Origin: Polaribacter atrinae
GTDB lineage: Bacteria > Bacteroidota > Bacteroidia > Flavobacteriales > Flavobacteriaceae
Assembly (NCBI RefSeq): GCF_038023995.1
Contig: NZ_CP150660.1
Span: 3,284,501-3,348,500 of the forward strand
DNA length: 64,000 nucleotides
Direction: 5' to 3'
Translations under genes and position numbers: made by a program
Notes under the pieces: model-generated
The model's database searches: none
Told to the model about the DNA's origin: nothing
The model's input: the letters and a program-made list of their open reading frames with translations, nothing else
Shown here: positions 47,411-56,465 of the stretch, piece by piece
Layout: each line of letters begins with the position of its first letter
Position numbering within the stretch: the first letter of the stretch is position 1

Positions 47411-49627
47411 ATGATTAAGAATTTAATTAGATATTTTAAGAGCATTTATTTTATTAAAGCATTTTTAGTTGCTTTAGCCATGGTAATTGCTGTGTTAGTC
47501 TCAGTTTATTTTTTCGATAGTTTTGATGTAGGGTTTAGTATTGCTTTAGGTGCTATTTTATGTGCTCCATCAGATGTTTCTGGTAGTGTGAAACATAAGT
47601 TTTATGGAATGTTGGCATCTATAATTTTAGCCTTTTCTATCACGTTATTAATAGGTTGTTTTAATGATTATCTTCCTGTTTTAGTTCCTTTATTAATCGT
47701 TTTAGTTTTTTTAGTTTCTTACATATCTGTATTTGGTTTTAGAGCTTCTTTAATTTCCTTATCAGGTTTAATTGCATTGGTTTTAGCTTTCGGACACCAT
47801 AGCACAGAGATTTCTATTTTAGAGCATTCGTTATTTATTGTGTTAGGTGGTATTTGGTATTTAATTTTAGCAATTTCAACACAATTGTTGTTGCCTAAAG
47901 TTCAAGCAGACTTTTTGTTTGTTGAATTATTGGAAAAAACAGCAGAGTTTATAAAAATTAGGGGAAAACTGTTAGCGGAAGTAAATGATAGAACACTTCT
48001 TTTAGAAGAAAATTTTAAACTTCAAACAGCCATTAATGAGCTTCAAGAGAATATACGTGAAGTTGTTTTAGAAAAAAGATTCAGTTCAGGGTTTAGCAAT
48101 AGAACAAGGCGTCAGCAGTTAATTTTTTCTAAAATTATTGAAATTTATGAGCTCGCTATTTCAAATGCAATAGACTATGAAAAGTTTGATAATCTATTTA
48201 AAGAACATCATGAGAAAGTAGATGAATTTAAGCTTTTAATTTTTGAAGTTTCAGAAAAACTAAATCACATTTCAAAAGTTATTTTAAAGGAAGAAAAGCT
48301 AACTTATGAAAACAATTTTAAGGTTTTACTTAAAAAAATAGATAATCATATTCAAATTTATAAGGTTGATGTTGGCTTACCAGAATCTAGAGAAGGGGTT
48401 ATCTTTTTATTGAATTATAAAGCATATCAAGAAAAACAGATTAGTAATTTAATGGATATTGTTAGAATACTAGACAACTATTCTAAAAACGATAAAATTA
48501 GAGCCATTAAAGATGCAGAACAGTTTTTAACTACTCAAGATTATGATGTTAAAAAACTGAAAGCAAATTTTACATTTAAGTCACCTATTTTTAGACATTC
48601 TTTAAGATTAACGCTTACCATGCTCATTGGTTTTGCAATTGGTTTTGTGATAGAAATGCAACAATCTTATTGGATTTTGTTAACGATAGTTGTTATTATG
48701 CGACCTGGTTATGGCTTAACTAAACAAAGAACAAAGAGCAGGGTAGTAGGTACATTAATCGGAGCTGCTGTAGGCGTCGGAATCATTTTTTTAACACAAA
48801 ACCCAGTTATTTATGGTTTAATAGCTGCATTGTCTTTAATAATTGGTTTTTCTTTGGTGAAAGAGAATTATAGAAATGCGGCAGCTTTTATTACACTTTA
48901 TGTGATTTTTATGTATGCATTAATCCATCCAAATATCTTAACAGTTATAAAGTTTAGAGTTGCGGATACGTTAATTGGTTCTTTGTTAGCGTATGTTGCA
49001 AATTACTTTTTCTGGCCTGCTTGGGAAGCTAAAAATATCAAAGAATTTTTATCAAAATCTATTGAAGGTTTTTCTGATTTTTTAAAACAGATTGATGTTT
49101 TGTATCACCAAAAAGGAGAAGTACCTACAGTTTATGCGTTGGCTAGAAAAGAAGCGTTTTTACAAGTAGGAAACTTAAATGCTGCATACCAAAGATTGGT
49201 TCAGGAGCCTAAATCTAGGCAAGAGAATATAGCAATATTTTACGAGCTTGTAACCGTTATTAATACTTATTTATCCTCACTTTCTTCTTTAGGGATGTAT
49301 ATAAGAACAAATGAAACAGGTAAAGTGCCAAAACAATTTGAAGTTTATATCAAGCATATCTTATCTAATTTAGACAAGGCGATGGAACTTTTAAATAATA
49401 CAGAATCTACAATTTGTTTAGAAAGTGAAGAGTTAGCTATTGCTACAAAACATTATGATGATTATTTTCAAATTTTATCAAACAAAAGAGATAAAGAAAT
49501 TGAAAAAGGACTGCCAATTACAAAAGAAATGAGGTCTCAATTACATGAAACACAATTAGTGTCTGAGCAAGTAAGATGGTTGTTAAGCTTGTCTGAAAGT
49601 TTGATAAAAAACATCAAGAAAATTTAG
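47411..49627 (+). CDS. FUSC/YccS-family inner-membrane protein
   Basis: A 738-residue membrane protein with a group of transmembrane helices at about residues 15-155, a long cytoplasmic helical region (about 165-390) and a second group (about 395-525, with WILLTIVVIMRPGYGLTKQRTKSRVVGTLIGAAVGV). That VIMRPGYG-type motif and the duplicated layout are typical of FUSC/YccS/AaeB-like proteins, often called aromatic-acid or fusaric-acid efflux proteins, although substrates are rarely known. A TAAATTTG box at 47387-47394 may be its -7 element. Confidence 0.85.
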   Translation: MIKNLIRYFKSIYFIKAFLVALAMVIAVLVSVYFFDSFDVGFSIALGAILCAPSDVSGSVKHKFYGMLASIILAFSITLLIGCFNDYLPVLVPLLIVLVFLVSYISVFGFRASLISLSGLIALVLAFGHHSTEISILEHSLFIVLGGIWYLILAISTQLLLPKVQADFLFVELLEKTAEFIKIRGKLLAEVNDRTLLLEENFKLQTAINELQENIREVVLEKRFSSGFSNRTRRQQLIFSKIIEIYELAISNAIDYEKFDNLFKEHHEKVDEFKLLIFEVSEKLNHISKVILKEEKLTYENNFKVLLKKIDNHIQIYKVDVGLPESREGVIFLLNYKAYQEKQISNLMDIVRILDNYSKNDKIRAIKDAEQFLTTQDYDVKKLKANFTFKSPIFRHSLRLTLTMLIGFAIGFVIEMQQSYWILLTIVVIMRPGYGLTKQRTKSRVVGTLIGAAVGVGIIFLTQNPVIYGLIAALSLIIGFSLVKENYRNAAAFITLYVIFMYALIHPNILTVIKFRVADTLIGSLLAYVANYFFWPAWEAKNIKEFLSKSIEGFSDFLKQIDVLYHQKGEVPTVYALARKEAFLQVGNLNAAYQRLVQEPKSRQENIAIFYELVTVINTYLSSLSSLGMYIRTNETGKVPKQFEVYIKHILSNLDKAMELLNNTESTICLESEELAIATKHYDDYFQILSNKRDKEIEKGLPITKEMRSQLHETQLVSEQVRWLLSLSESLIKNIKKI

Positions 49628-49676
49628 TTTTTTATCAAACTTCATATAGACTGTAAAGTGTTTTTATTTGTAATAT

Positions 49677-51293
49677 TTAATAAACTTTCTCGCCATTTAA
49701 GAAAGTAGAAACAGCTTTTGTATTCGGTATTTTATTTCCCTCAACTTTCATAATATCTTGATTTAAAATTACAAAATCTGCAAATTTACCAACTTCAATA
49801 GAGCCTTTTTCATCTTCTTCAAAATTAGAATAAGCTGCCCAAATAGTCATTCCTTTTAAGGTTTCTTCTCTGCTTAAAGCATTTTCCATCTGAAAACCAT
49901 TTTCAGGATAATTGTTGAGGTCTTTTCTAATAGTGGCCGCGTAGAAAGTTAAAAACGGATTCACTTGTTCTACAGGGAAATCTGTACCCAAAGCAATTTT
50001 TCCATATTTGTTTAATAAATCTTTAAAAGCATATGCACCTTTCATTCGTGTTTCACCTATTCTGTCTTTTGCCCAATACATATCAGAAGTTGCATGTGTT
50101 GGTTGTACAGAAGGTAGAATGTTATCAAATAATTCAAAATCATTAGGAGCAATAATTTGAGCATGTTCTATTCTCCATCGTCTGTTTTTTTCGTTTTTTA
50201 AAACTTGTTTATACGTTTTTAAAAGCCAAGTATTTGCAGAATCACCAATAGCGTGTGTATTCATTTGAAAATCAGATGCAGCAATTTGTTTTGCAATTTC
50301 TTGATATCTCTCTGGGCTATAAATCAAGGCGCCAAAATGATTTTCTCTATCAGAATATGGTTTACGCATTGCAGCTCCTCTAGAGCCTAATGCACCATCT
50401 CCATACACTTTAAAAGAACGCACATTTAATCGGTCGGTTTTTACAATTCCATTGTTAATGTAATAGTCTATTTCTTTTTGATTATCGCCAGAAACCATTG
50501 CGTAAATACGCATTTTTAAACTTCCAACTTGTTGTAAACTATCAATTAATTCAATTGTTTTTCTGTTGATTCCTGCATCATCTACGGTAGTTAATCCATA
50601 AGAAAAAGAAATTTTTTGCGCGTCTAATAAACCTTTAATAGTTTCTTTTTTTGATGAATTAGGTATTTTAATAAAATCCATAGCAGCATCTATTAAAATA
50701 CCCGTTAATTCGCCATCTTTTAAGATGATTTCTCCTCCAGAAATTTTTGTATCTTTTGTAATTTCTGATAAATTTAAGGCAGCCTGATTAACCAATAAAG
50801 CATGACCATCTACTCTTGTAATGGCAACAGGGATTGTTGGAAAAAGTTTGTCTAATTTTTCTTTTGTTGGAAATTCTTTCTCTTCCCAATCATTTTGATC
50901 CCAACCACGACCTGTAATAAAAGTTGAGTTTTTTTCTTTCTGAAAAGCGACTAACTTTTTTAGCACTTCATCGTAACTTTTAGTGCCCGATACATCTACT
51001 TTTTGTTGTTGCATTCCCATTCCATAAAAATGACAATGTGCATCTATTAAACCAGGTACAATTGTTTGATTTTTTGCATCAATAATATTTTTAGATTTAT
51101 ATGTTTCTTGTATTTCTTCAGATGTTCCAATAGCAATAAATTTTCCGTCTTTTATGGCAAAAGCAGCTGCTTTTTCAAATTGTTCGTTAACGGTATATGT
51201 ATTAGAATTGATGACAATTAAATCTGCTTGTTGTTGTGTACTACAAGAAGCAAATACAAATGATAAACTAAGTAATATAAGCAATTGTTTCAT
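49677..51293 (-). CDS. Amidohydrolase lipoprotein (YtcJ-like)
   Basis: A 538-residue lipoprotein (lipobox FASCSTQ, Cys17) of the metal-dependent amidohydrolase superfamily. The metal-binding HxH is in GLIDAHCHFYG. Further conserved sites are GRGWDQNDWEEKEFPTKEKLD, the substrate-region VDGHALLVNQAAL, MNTHAIGDSANTW, RIEHAQI and LGTDFPVE. This is the YtcJ/exoenzyme regulatory type; the real substrate is unknown. It is the third gene of a minus-strand operon behind the M28 peptidase and the DoxX-like protein, with a gap of 17 bases, so it may take part in degrading peptides or modified amino acids outside the cytoplasm. Confidence 0.88.
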   Translation of the reverse strand: MKQLLILLSLSFVFASCSTQQQADLIVINSNTYTVNEQFEKAAAFAIKDGKFIAIGTSEEIQETYKSKNIIDAKNQTIVPGLIDAHCHFYGMGMQQQKVDVSGTKSYDEVLKKLVAFQKEKNSTFITGRGWDQNDWEEKEFPTKEKLDKLFPTIPVAITRVDGHALLVNQAALNLSEITKDTKISGGEIILKDGELTGILIDAAMDFIKIPNSSKKETIKGLLDAQKISFSYGLTTVDDAGINRKTIELIDSLQQVGSLKMRIYAMVSGDNQKEIDYYINNGIVKTDRLNVRSFKVYGDGALGSRGAAMRKPYSDRENHFGALIYSPERYQEIAKQIAASDFQMNTHAIGDSANTWLLKTYKQVLKNEKNRRWRIEHAQIIAPNDFELFDNILPSVQPTHATSDMYWAKDRIGETRMKGAYAFKDLLNKYGKIALGTDFPVEQVNPFLTFYAATIRKDLNNYPENGFQMENALSREETLKGMTIWAAYSNFEEDEKGSIEVGKFADFVILNQDIMKVEGNKIPNTKAVSTFLNGEKVY

Positions 51294-51310
51294 TTTTGGT
51301 GGTTCTAAGT

Positions 51311-51673
51311 TTATGATTTGAGGTAAATGAGGTATGATAAATACATCAATAAAAATTGCAAAGGAATTCTAATAATGGCTATTTTTTTAGAACCAATTGC
51401 AGGTCTTTCTTTTGTAAGGTCCCAAATATGGATTGGAAGAAAAAGAATCATCAAAATAAAAATACCAATGGCAGCATTCTTTACTGTAGATGGAAAAAAT
51501 AATCCCAATCCCAAGAAGAATTCAATAATTCCAGCTAAATAATTAACCAATTTTTTTGGTAAAAAATTAGGGATAAAGTGTTTAAAAATATTAGGTTTTA
51601 TAACGTGCATAATTCCTGCAAAGCAGAAAAACACACCAAAAATTATTTTTAAAACAAGTATAAATACATCCAT
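51311..51673 (-). CDS. DoxX-like membrane protein
   Basis: A 120-residue protein with four predicted transmembrane helices (about residues 3-22, 45-62, 66-84, 98-116). The pattern IIFGVFFCFAGIMHVIKPNIFKHFIPNFLP followed by GIIEFFLGLGLFFP is that of the DoxX family of small quinone-linked or unknown membrane proteins. It sits between the M28 peptidase gene (4-base gap) and the amidohydrolase gene (17-base gap), so it is co-transcribed. Confidence 0.8.
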   Translation of the reverse strand: MDVFILVLKIIFGVFFCFAGIMHVIKPNIFKHFIPNFLPKKLVNYLAGIIEFFLGLGLFFPSTVKNAAIGIFILMILFLPIHIWDLTKERPAIGSKKIAIIRIPLQFLLMYLSYLIYLKS

Positions 51674-51677
51674 AAAA

Positions 51678-53111
51678 TTAAGGTTTTACCGGAGTATTGT
51701 TATATAAATATTTATCCATTAAATAAATTATGCTTGCCATAGAGGCGCTACCTAACTCTAACTCACGTTTGTTTACTTTGTCAAAAGTATCTGTGCTAGA
51801 ATGATGATAATCAAAATAACGCTGAGAATCTGGTTTGTAGCCAACTAAAGTGACATTTTCTGCTTTAAGTGGACTGATATCTGCGCCAGAACTTCCTTTA
51901 TCTAAATCGTGTAAACCGTAAGGAGTTAGTAATTTTTTCCAGCTTTGTAAAAGTTTTGTGTTTACCGTATTTGCATCTATAGAAAAACCTCTTGGGGTAT
52001 GACCACCTTCATCAGACTCTAAACCAGCAATATGTTTTTCTTTATTTAGTTTTGCTAATTCTGCATATTTTAATGCACCTCTAATTCCATTTTCTTCATT
52101 CATAAAAAAGACAACTCGTAAGGTGTTTTTAAGTTTTATGTTATTCTTTTTAAATAAATAAGCAACTTCTAAAGACTGTACAATACCTGCACCATCATCA
52201 TGAGCACCTTCACCTAAATCCCAAGAATCTAAATGACCTCCAACAACCATAATGTTTTCTGGAGTTTTAGCCCCTTTTATTTCGCCTACAACGTTAAAAG
52301 AAGGTGCATCCGCTAAGGTTTCACAATTTTGTTTAAAGTAGAATTTTAAGGTGGGGTCTTTCTTTAAATCAGTACTTAAAATTTCTGCGGCTCTAGAGCT
52401 AATTGCAGCTGTTGGTATGTATTGTTCTTTTGGTAAATCTCCATAACTCATGGTTCCAGTATGTGGATAGTCATCAATAGAATTGGTCATTGATCGTACA
52501 ATAACTGCTTTTGCTCCAAATTTACCACAAACCATTGCCCCAGCATAACGTTGTCCAGCACAACCTCCGTATGCTTGAAAGGTGTTTATTATGGTGTTGT
52601 CAAAAGCACCATTGAAGAAAATAATTTTACCGCGTAATTTCTCGCCTATTTCTTCTGCCTCTTTTAAGCTTTTTACTTCTATAACTTCCGCTAAAATACC
52701 AGTTTTTGGGGTTGCAATAGAAAAACCTAATGCACAGATTGGTACGTCTTTTTGTATGTCATTTATTGTGTAAGTAGCAACTTCTTTTTCTCCTCTAACC
52801 CAATGTGGTACCATAACAGGTTGTAACCAAACCGAATCTAACCCAACTTCTTTCATTAGTTTTTCTCCCCAAATCACGGCTTTTTCAGCTTCTGGAGAAC
52901 CTGATAACCTGCCACCAATATTTTGAGTTAAATCTCGTAACCACTCATAAGACTTACCTTCTGTTAATGCAGTGTTGAATAGTGTTTTTATATTTGTGGA
53001 ATCAATTTTTTCTTCTGCAGAAAATTGAGTGTTGTCTATTATTTTTTCTTGTTTTTGATTGCAAGAAATTAGTAAGATTGATGATAAAAATAAGAGTAGT
53101 AATTTTTTCAT
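51678..53111 (-). CDS. M28-family metallopeptidase lipoprotein
   Basis: A 477-residue lipoprotein (lipobox LISCNQK, Cys17). A PA-like insert covers about residues 125-260. The peptidase core has VVGGHLDSWDLGEGAHDDGAG (zinc His and Asp), FFMNEENGIRGA (catalytic and zinc Glu), LESDEGGHTPRG and DYHHSSTDTFDKVNKRELE (last zinc His). This matches aminopeptidases of the glutamate-carboxypeptidase-like M28 group. It probably releases amino acids or dipeptides in the periplasm. It is the first gene of a three-gene operon. Confidence 0.92.
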   Translation of the reverse strand: MKKLLLLFLSSILLISCNQKQEKIIDNTQFSAEEKIDSTNIKTLFNTALTEGKSYEWLRDLTQNIGGRLSGSPEAEKAVIWGEKLMKEVGLDSVWLQPVMVPHWVRGEKEVATYTINDIQKDVPICALGFSIATPKTGILAEVIEVKSLKEAEEIGEKLRGKIIFFNGAFDNTIINTFQAYGGCAGQRYAGAMVCGKFGAKAVIVRSMTNSIDDYPHTGTMSYGDLPKEQYIPTAAISSRAAEILSTDLKKDPTLKFYFKQNCETLADAPSFNVVGEIKGAKTPENIMVVGGHLDSWDLGEGAHDDGAGIVQSLEVAYLFKKNNIKLKNTLRVVFFMNEENGIRGALKYAELAKLNKEKHIAGLESDEGGHTPRGFSIDANTVNTKLLQSWKKLLTPYGLHDLDKGSSGADISPLKAENVTLVGYKPDSQRYFDYHHSSTDTFDKVNKRELELGSASMASIIYLMDKYLYNNTPVKP

Positions 53112-53160
53112 ATTTGGTAGATTATTTAATTTTATAAAGCTACAAAAATGAAATGACTAT

Positions 53161-53973
53161 TTATTTAATTTGTAAATGAATATGATCATCATGTCTAACT
53201 GCTCCACAACCATGAAACCGAACCTTAGAATTACTGATGTTTAACCTGTTTTTAAGATGAGGTTCTATAAAAATTTTGCTAACAGATTTCTCTTTTAAGA
53301 GCTGTATAATAAGATTTTTAGTAGCTTTTTCTGATAATTTTAAATTTGAATTAAAGCTACCTAAAGTAAAGTATTTGGTAAAATCATACTGCCAAAATCC
53401 TTTTTCTTTGCAAATTTGGGTTTGATTGGTTTCATTCTTTTTAGGTGAAACAAAGACTCCATAACCACTGTTAGATGGTTTTAAATTTGTTTTTACACCT
53501 TTTTCAGTTTGATATATAAAAGAAATATCAATCTTTTTACCATCATTATGACTTAAATGTGGAAGTAATGGAAAACCATCAAAAAAAGGAAAATTTGCAT
53601 CTAAATAAATAACTTTTAAAGAAGGAGATTTGGTATTAAACTTTAAAGAAACAGCTGTTAATACTTTATGCATTTTAGGCGTTACGTAGTTTCTGTTAAA
53701 GAGTTTTGTTATAAAATTATGTGCTGCCAAGTTTTTAGTATCCTCAATTTTAACACGTCCAAAAAAGGGTGCAACTTTTGGAACGATTAAAAAAGATGTT
53801 ATTAAATATACAGTGGTAAAAAATAATATCCTCTTAAATTTATATTTTGATATTTTATTAGAAATTAACAAAAATGTAATTGCATATAATATGCCACCAA
53901 TTTGAGTTATTACAGTTAAAAATGTAAAAATTAATAAATGTAGGATTCTTTTACTTAAATAGTTAATGCTCAT
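53161..53973 (-). CDS. Membrane-anchored LAS-type (M15/M74-like) peptidase
   Basis: A 270-residue protein with two N-terminal hydrophobic helices (about 12-36 and 48-70) and an exported domain. The metal motif of LAS peptidases is present: H-x6-D in SHNDGKKIDISF (His142, Asp149) and a C-terminal H-x-H in VRHDDHIHLQIK (His264, His266). The domain therefore resembles murein endopeptidases such as MepA or D-Ala-D-Ala peptidases. It could cut cell-wall peptides, but neither substrate nor family can be fixed from sequence alone. It overlaps the upstream TPR gene by 11 bases and so is probably co-translated. Confidence 0.75.
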   Translation of the reverse strand: MSINYLSKRILHLLIFTFLTVITQIGGILYAITFLLISNKISKYKFKRILFFTTVYLITSFLIVPKVAPFFGRVKIEDTKNLAAHNFITKLFNRNYVTPKMHKVLTAVSLKFNTKSPSLKVIYLDANFPFFDGFPLLPHLSHNDGKKIDISFIYQTEKGVKTNLKPSNSGYGVFVSPKKNETNQTQICKEKGFWQYDFTKYFTLGSFNSNLKLSEKATKNLIIQLLKEKSVSKIFIEPHLKNRLNISNSKVRFHGCGAVRHDDHIHLQIK

Positions 53974-54679
53974 TTATAATTTTACTAGCCTCAGAAAGTA
54001 TGCTTCGATGTTTTTTGGCATTTACGTTAGTCATGGCATTTATTTCTGTAATAACTTCCGTTAAAACTTCTTTTGCTGCTGCTATTTTGTTGTTTCTAAT
54101 TAAGAACTTAGAGAGTTCTAGTCTTTCGCTATAATGAGAATAACGGACATCAATTTTTCTTAATTGATTTTCTGCCAATTCTATTTTGCCTTTTTGCTCT
54201 AATGCCAATCCATAAAAAAAGATGGTTTCTTTAAAGTTTTTTTGAAGGTTTATTTTTGGAGCATACGCAACAACCTTATCATAATTCTGAATGTTATAAT
54301 AACAAATAATTAGTTTGTTTATGGTGTGTGGGGCGTCTTTAAAATTACTTTCTAACGCATTTTCATAGTGTTCAATTGCCTTGTGATACTCTTTGTTTTG
54401 TGCATACGCATCGGCTAAATTAATTTTATTTTGAAATGTGTTAGAAAATTGTAAGGCTGTTTCTAATTCTTTAATCTTTTTTGTAGGATTAATTATAGTC
54501 GTTATTTCTTCTGTAATATGAGTAACGTCTCCTTTACTGATTACCTGTGTTAAAAGGTAAATAATACACCCCAATAACGGAATAAAAAAGATGATAAAAT
54601 ACCAGTAAAAATTGTTCTTATTCTTGTAAGCATGATACACACAAAAAACTTGAAAAGCAATAATAAAGTAGTACAGCAT
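53963..54679 (-). CDS. Membrane TPR protein
   Basis: A 238-residue protein. The N-terminus has two transmembrane helices (about 2-16 and 26-44, YWYFIIFFIPLLGCIIYLL) as in the phospholipase-D-nuclease N-terminal type anchor. Residues about 70-230 contain TPR motifs (NLADAYAQNKEYHKAIEHYENALESNF; FYGLALEQKGKIELAENQLRK). The TPRs presumably face the cytoplasm and bind a partner. It overlaps the LAS-type peptidase gene, which suggests they act together. Confidence 0.75.
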   Translation of the reverse strand: MLYYFIIAFQVFCVYHAYKNKNNFYWYFIIFFIPLLGCIIYLLTQVISKGDVTHITEEITTIINPTKKIKELETALQFSNTFQNKINLADAYAQNKEYHKAIEHYENALESNFKDAPHTINKLIICYYNIQNYDKVVAYAPKINLQKNFKETIFFYGLALEQKGKIELAENQLRKIDVRYSHYSERLELSKFLIRNNKIAAAKEVLTEVITEINAMTNVNAKKHRSILSEASKIINEH

Positions 54680-54701
54680 AAAGTAAATTTAATACAAAAT
54701 T

Positions 54702-56465
54702 TTAAAAATCGAATTTATACGTTAAACCTCCTAGTACTTGAAACCCTTGTGTGTCAAAATTTGCAAAACGTTGGTATTTTGTATTTAAGACATTATTTAG
54801 TTTTAGAAAAGCAGAAAACTTATCGTTAAAATGATATCCTCCGTTTAGGTTTACATCTGTAAAAGAATCTACAGTTTCTGTGCCGCTAAAGCTAGTAGGG
54901 TATTGGTTAGCATACAATGCATCTTTTCTTTCGCTTACAAAGAAAATATTGGCACCTGCAAACCATTTATTTGTTTTGTATTTGGCAGAAATATTTCCTT
55001 CTAAAGAAGGTAAGTTCCAGGCTTCTATAGCGTTTTCTAAAGTATAGTTATTGTATATTCCTTGTAGTCCGAATGATAGGTTTTTAGAATATTCATATTC
55101 TAGCTCTGCAAAAAAGGTGTTGGTTTTTACATCATCATAATATACATCAAAAGAGTTGCCATATTCATAACCATTTAAATCCATGCTATTATAAGTAGTA
55201 TTGGTTCCATCAGATTTAGAATTGTTTCTTAAAAATAATGGTTTGTCTTCTTCTGATTTAAAACTAGCCTTAACGTTAAAACTTAAATCATCTATAATTA
55301 AACCTTTAAAGCCCAAAAATAAGTTCGATTTTTCTAAAGTTTGCGTTATAAAAAGTGTTGGTGAAACATATGGATTTTCTTCTGTAAAGTTTTTGTAGGT
55401 ATTGGTATGTAAATCACCCGTAAAACCTCCGTAAACATTTAAATATCCTTCTATTATTGGTCCTTCAACAAAAATATCAGGTAATATAAAAAAGTTGTTC
55501 GCGCTGTTTTCTGAATCAAACGAAGCAATTAATTTAAGACCCGGTTTTATAGAAAAACCTTCTAATTCTATTTTATATTGTGGGTTTATGCTAATGGTAG
55601 TTGTACCATATTTTACAGCATTAGAATTGCTATAATCGTTTTTAAATTCTCCCTTTAAAAACTCGATACTTGTAGCTATAGAAATATCATTTAAGTTTGA
55701 TCTTAAGAAATCTAAAGGCAGATTTAATTTAGCTTCAAATTTGGCTAAAATTTCACTGCTTTTATAACTATCTGTAAAGTTGGCTATTTTTATTTTTCCT
55801 GAATGAATATAAGAATCCTGAAAATTGAACTCGCCAATTAAATCAAAATAATTATATACTTGCTCTTCATTTATAGAAGAAATTGTGGGAGCAGTATAAT
55901 TAAGGTCAGGTAAACCGTACCAATTATAAAGATTTCTTTCAGAATTTAAACTTACTTTCCAATCGAAATAACGCTCTTGTTGTTTGTAAAATGCCCCAAT
56001 ATTAAAGTTAGAAAAATTACTATTAAGTGCTGTGTTACTCACATTGTCTAAAGAAGCTAAGTATTTTGCATTAAAGCCAAATTCGTTTTCAAAACTTGTA
56101 CTATGGTTTAGATATGCTTCTAAATATGGAGTTGTATAATTACCAAAACCAGCTGCTAAATAGTTCTTGTACACTCTTTCTTTAACGCCTACATCAATGC
56201 CTTTTACAACACCGCTTTTAGGAATAAAAGTAGAGGCAACCGGAGCAGAAAAAATAGTGTATTCTAGTTTTTTCTTCTCGTTGTTTTTAAGCAATTCTAT
56301 TTTTGGATTTTTATTGATCTTTTTGGCATCAGAAATTTTAGGATTGTATTTTGTAACAACATTTACAACTTCTGTTTTTACGGTGTCTATAGCCTGTTCC
56401 TTTTTTTGTGCGTTTAAACTTAAAAAAGAAAAATAGACTAGAAATAATATGAAACCTTTTTTCAT
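54702..56465 (-). CDS. TonB-receptor-like outer-membrane barrel
   Basis: A 587-residue protein with a signal peptide (residues 1-19) and a barrel-like sequence rich in alternating aromatic strands. It ends in KLNNVLNTKYQRFANFDTQGFQVLGGLTYKFDF, the typical C-terminus of a TonB-dependent receptor (final Phe). The plug domain is not evident, so it is shorter than standard receptors. The start overlaps the stop of the large TPR gene by one base. Such TPR-barrel pairs are common in Bacteroidota, but their role is not established to my knowledge. Confidence 0.8.
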   Translation of the reverse strand: MKKGFILFLVYFSFLSLNAQKKEQAIDTVKTEVVNVVTKYNPKISDAKKINKNPKIELLKNNEKKKLEYTIFSAPVASTFIPKSGVVKGIDVGVKERVYKNYLAAGFGNYTTPYLEAYLNHSTSFENEFGFNAKYLASLDNVSNTALNSNFSNFNIGAFYKQQERYFDWKVSLNSERNLYNWYGLPDLNYTAPTISSINEEQVYNYFDLIGEFNFQDSYIHSGKIKIANFTDSYKSSEILAKFEAKLNLPLDFLRSNLNDISIATSIEFLKGEFKNDYSNSNAVKYGTTTISINPQYKIELEGFSIKPGLKLIASFDSENSANNFFILPDIFVEGPIIEGYLNVYGGFTGDLHTNTYKNFTEENPYVSPTLFITQTLEKSNLFLGFKGLIIDDLSFNVKASFKSEEDKPLFLRNNSKSDGTNTTYNSMDLNGYEYGNSFDVYYDDVKTNTFFAELEYEYSKNLSFGLQGIYNNYTLENAIEAWNLPSLEGNISAKYKTNKWFAGANIFFVSERKDALYANQYPTSFSGTETVDSFTDVNLNGGYHFNDKFSAFLKLNNVLNTKYQRFANFDTQGFQVLGGLTYKFDF

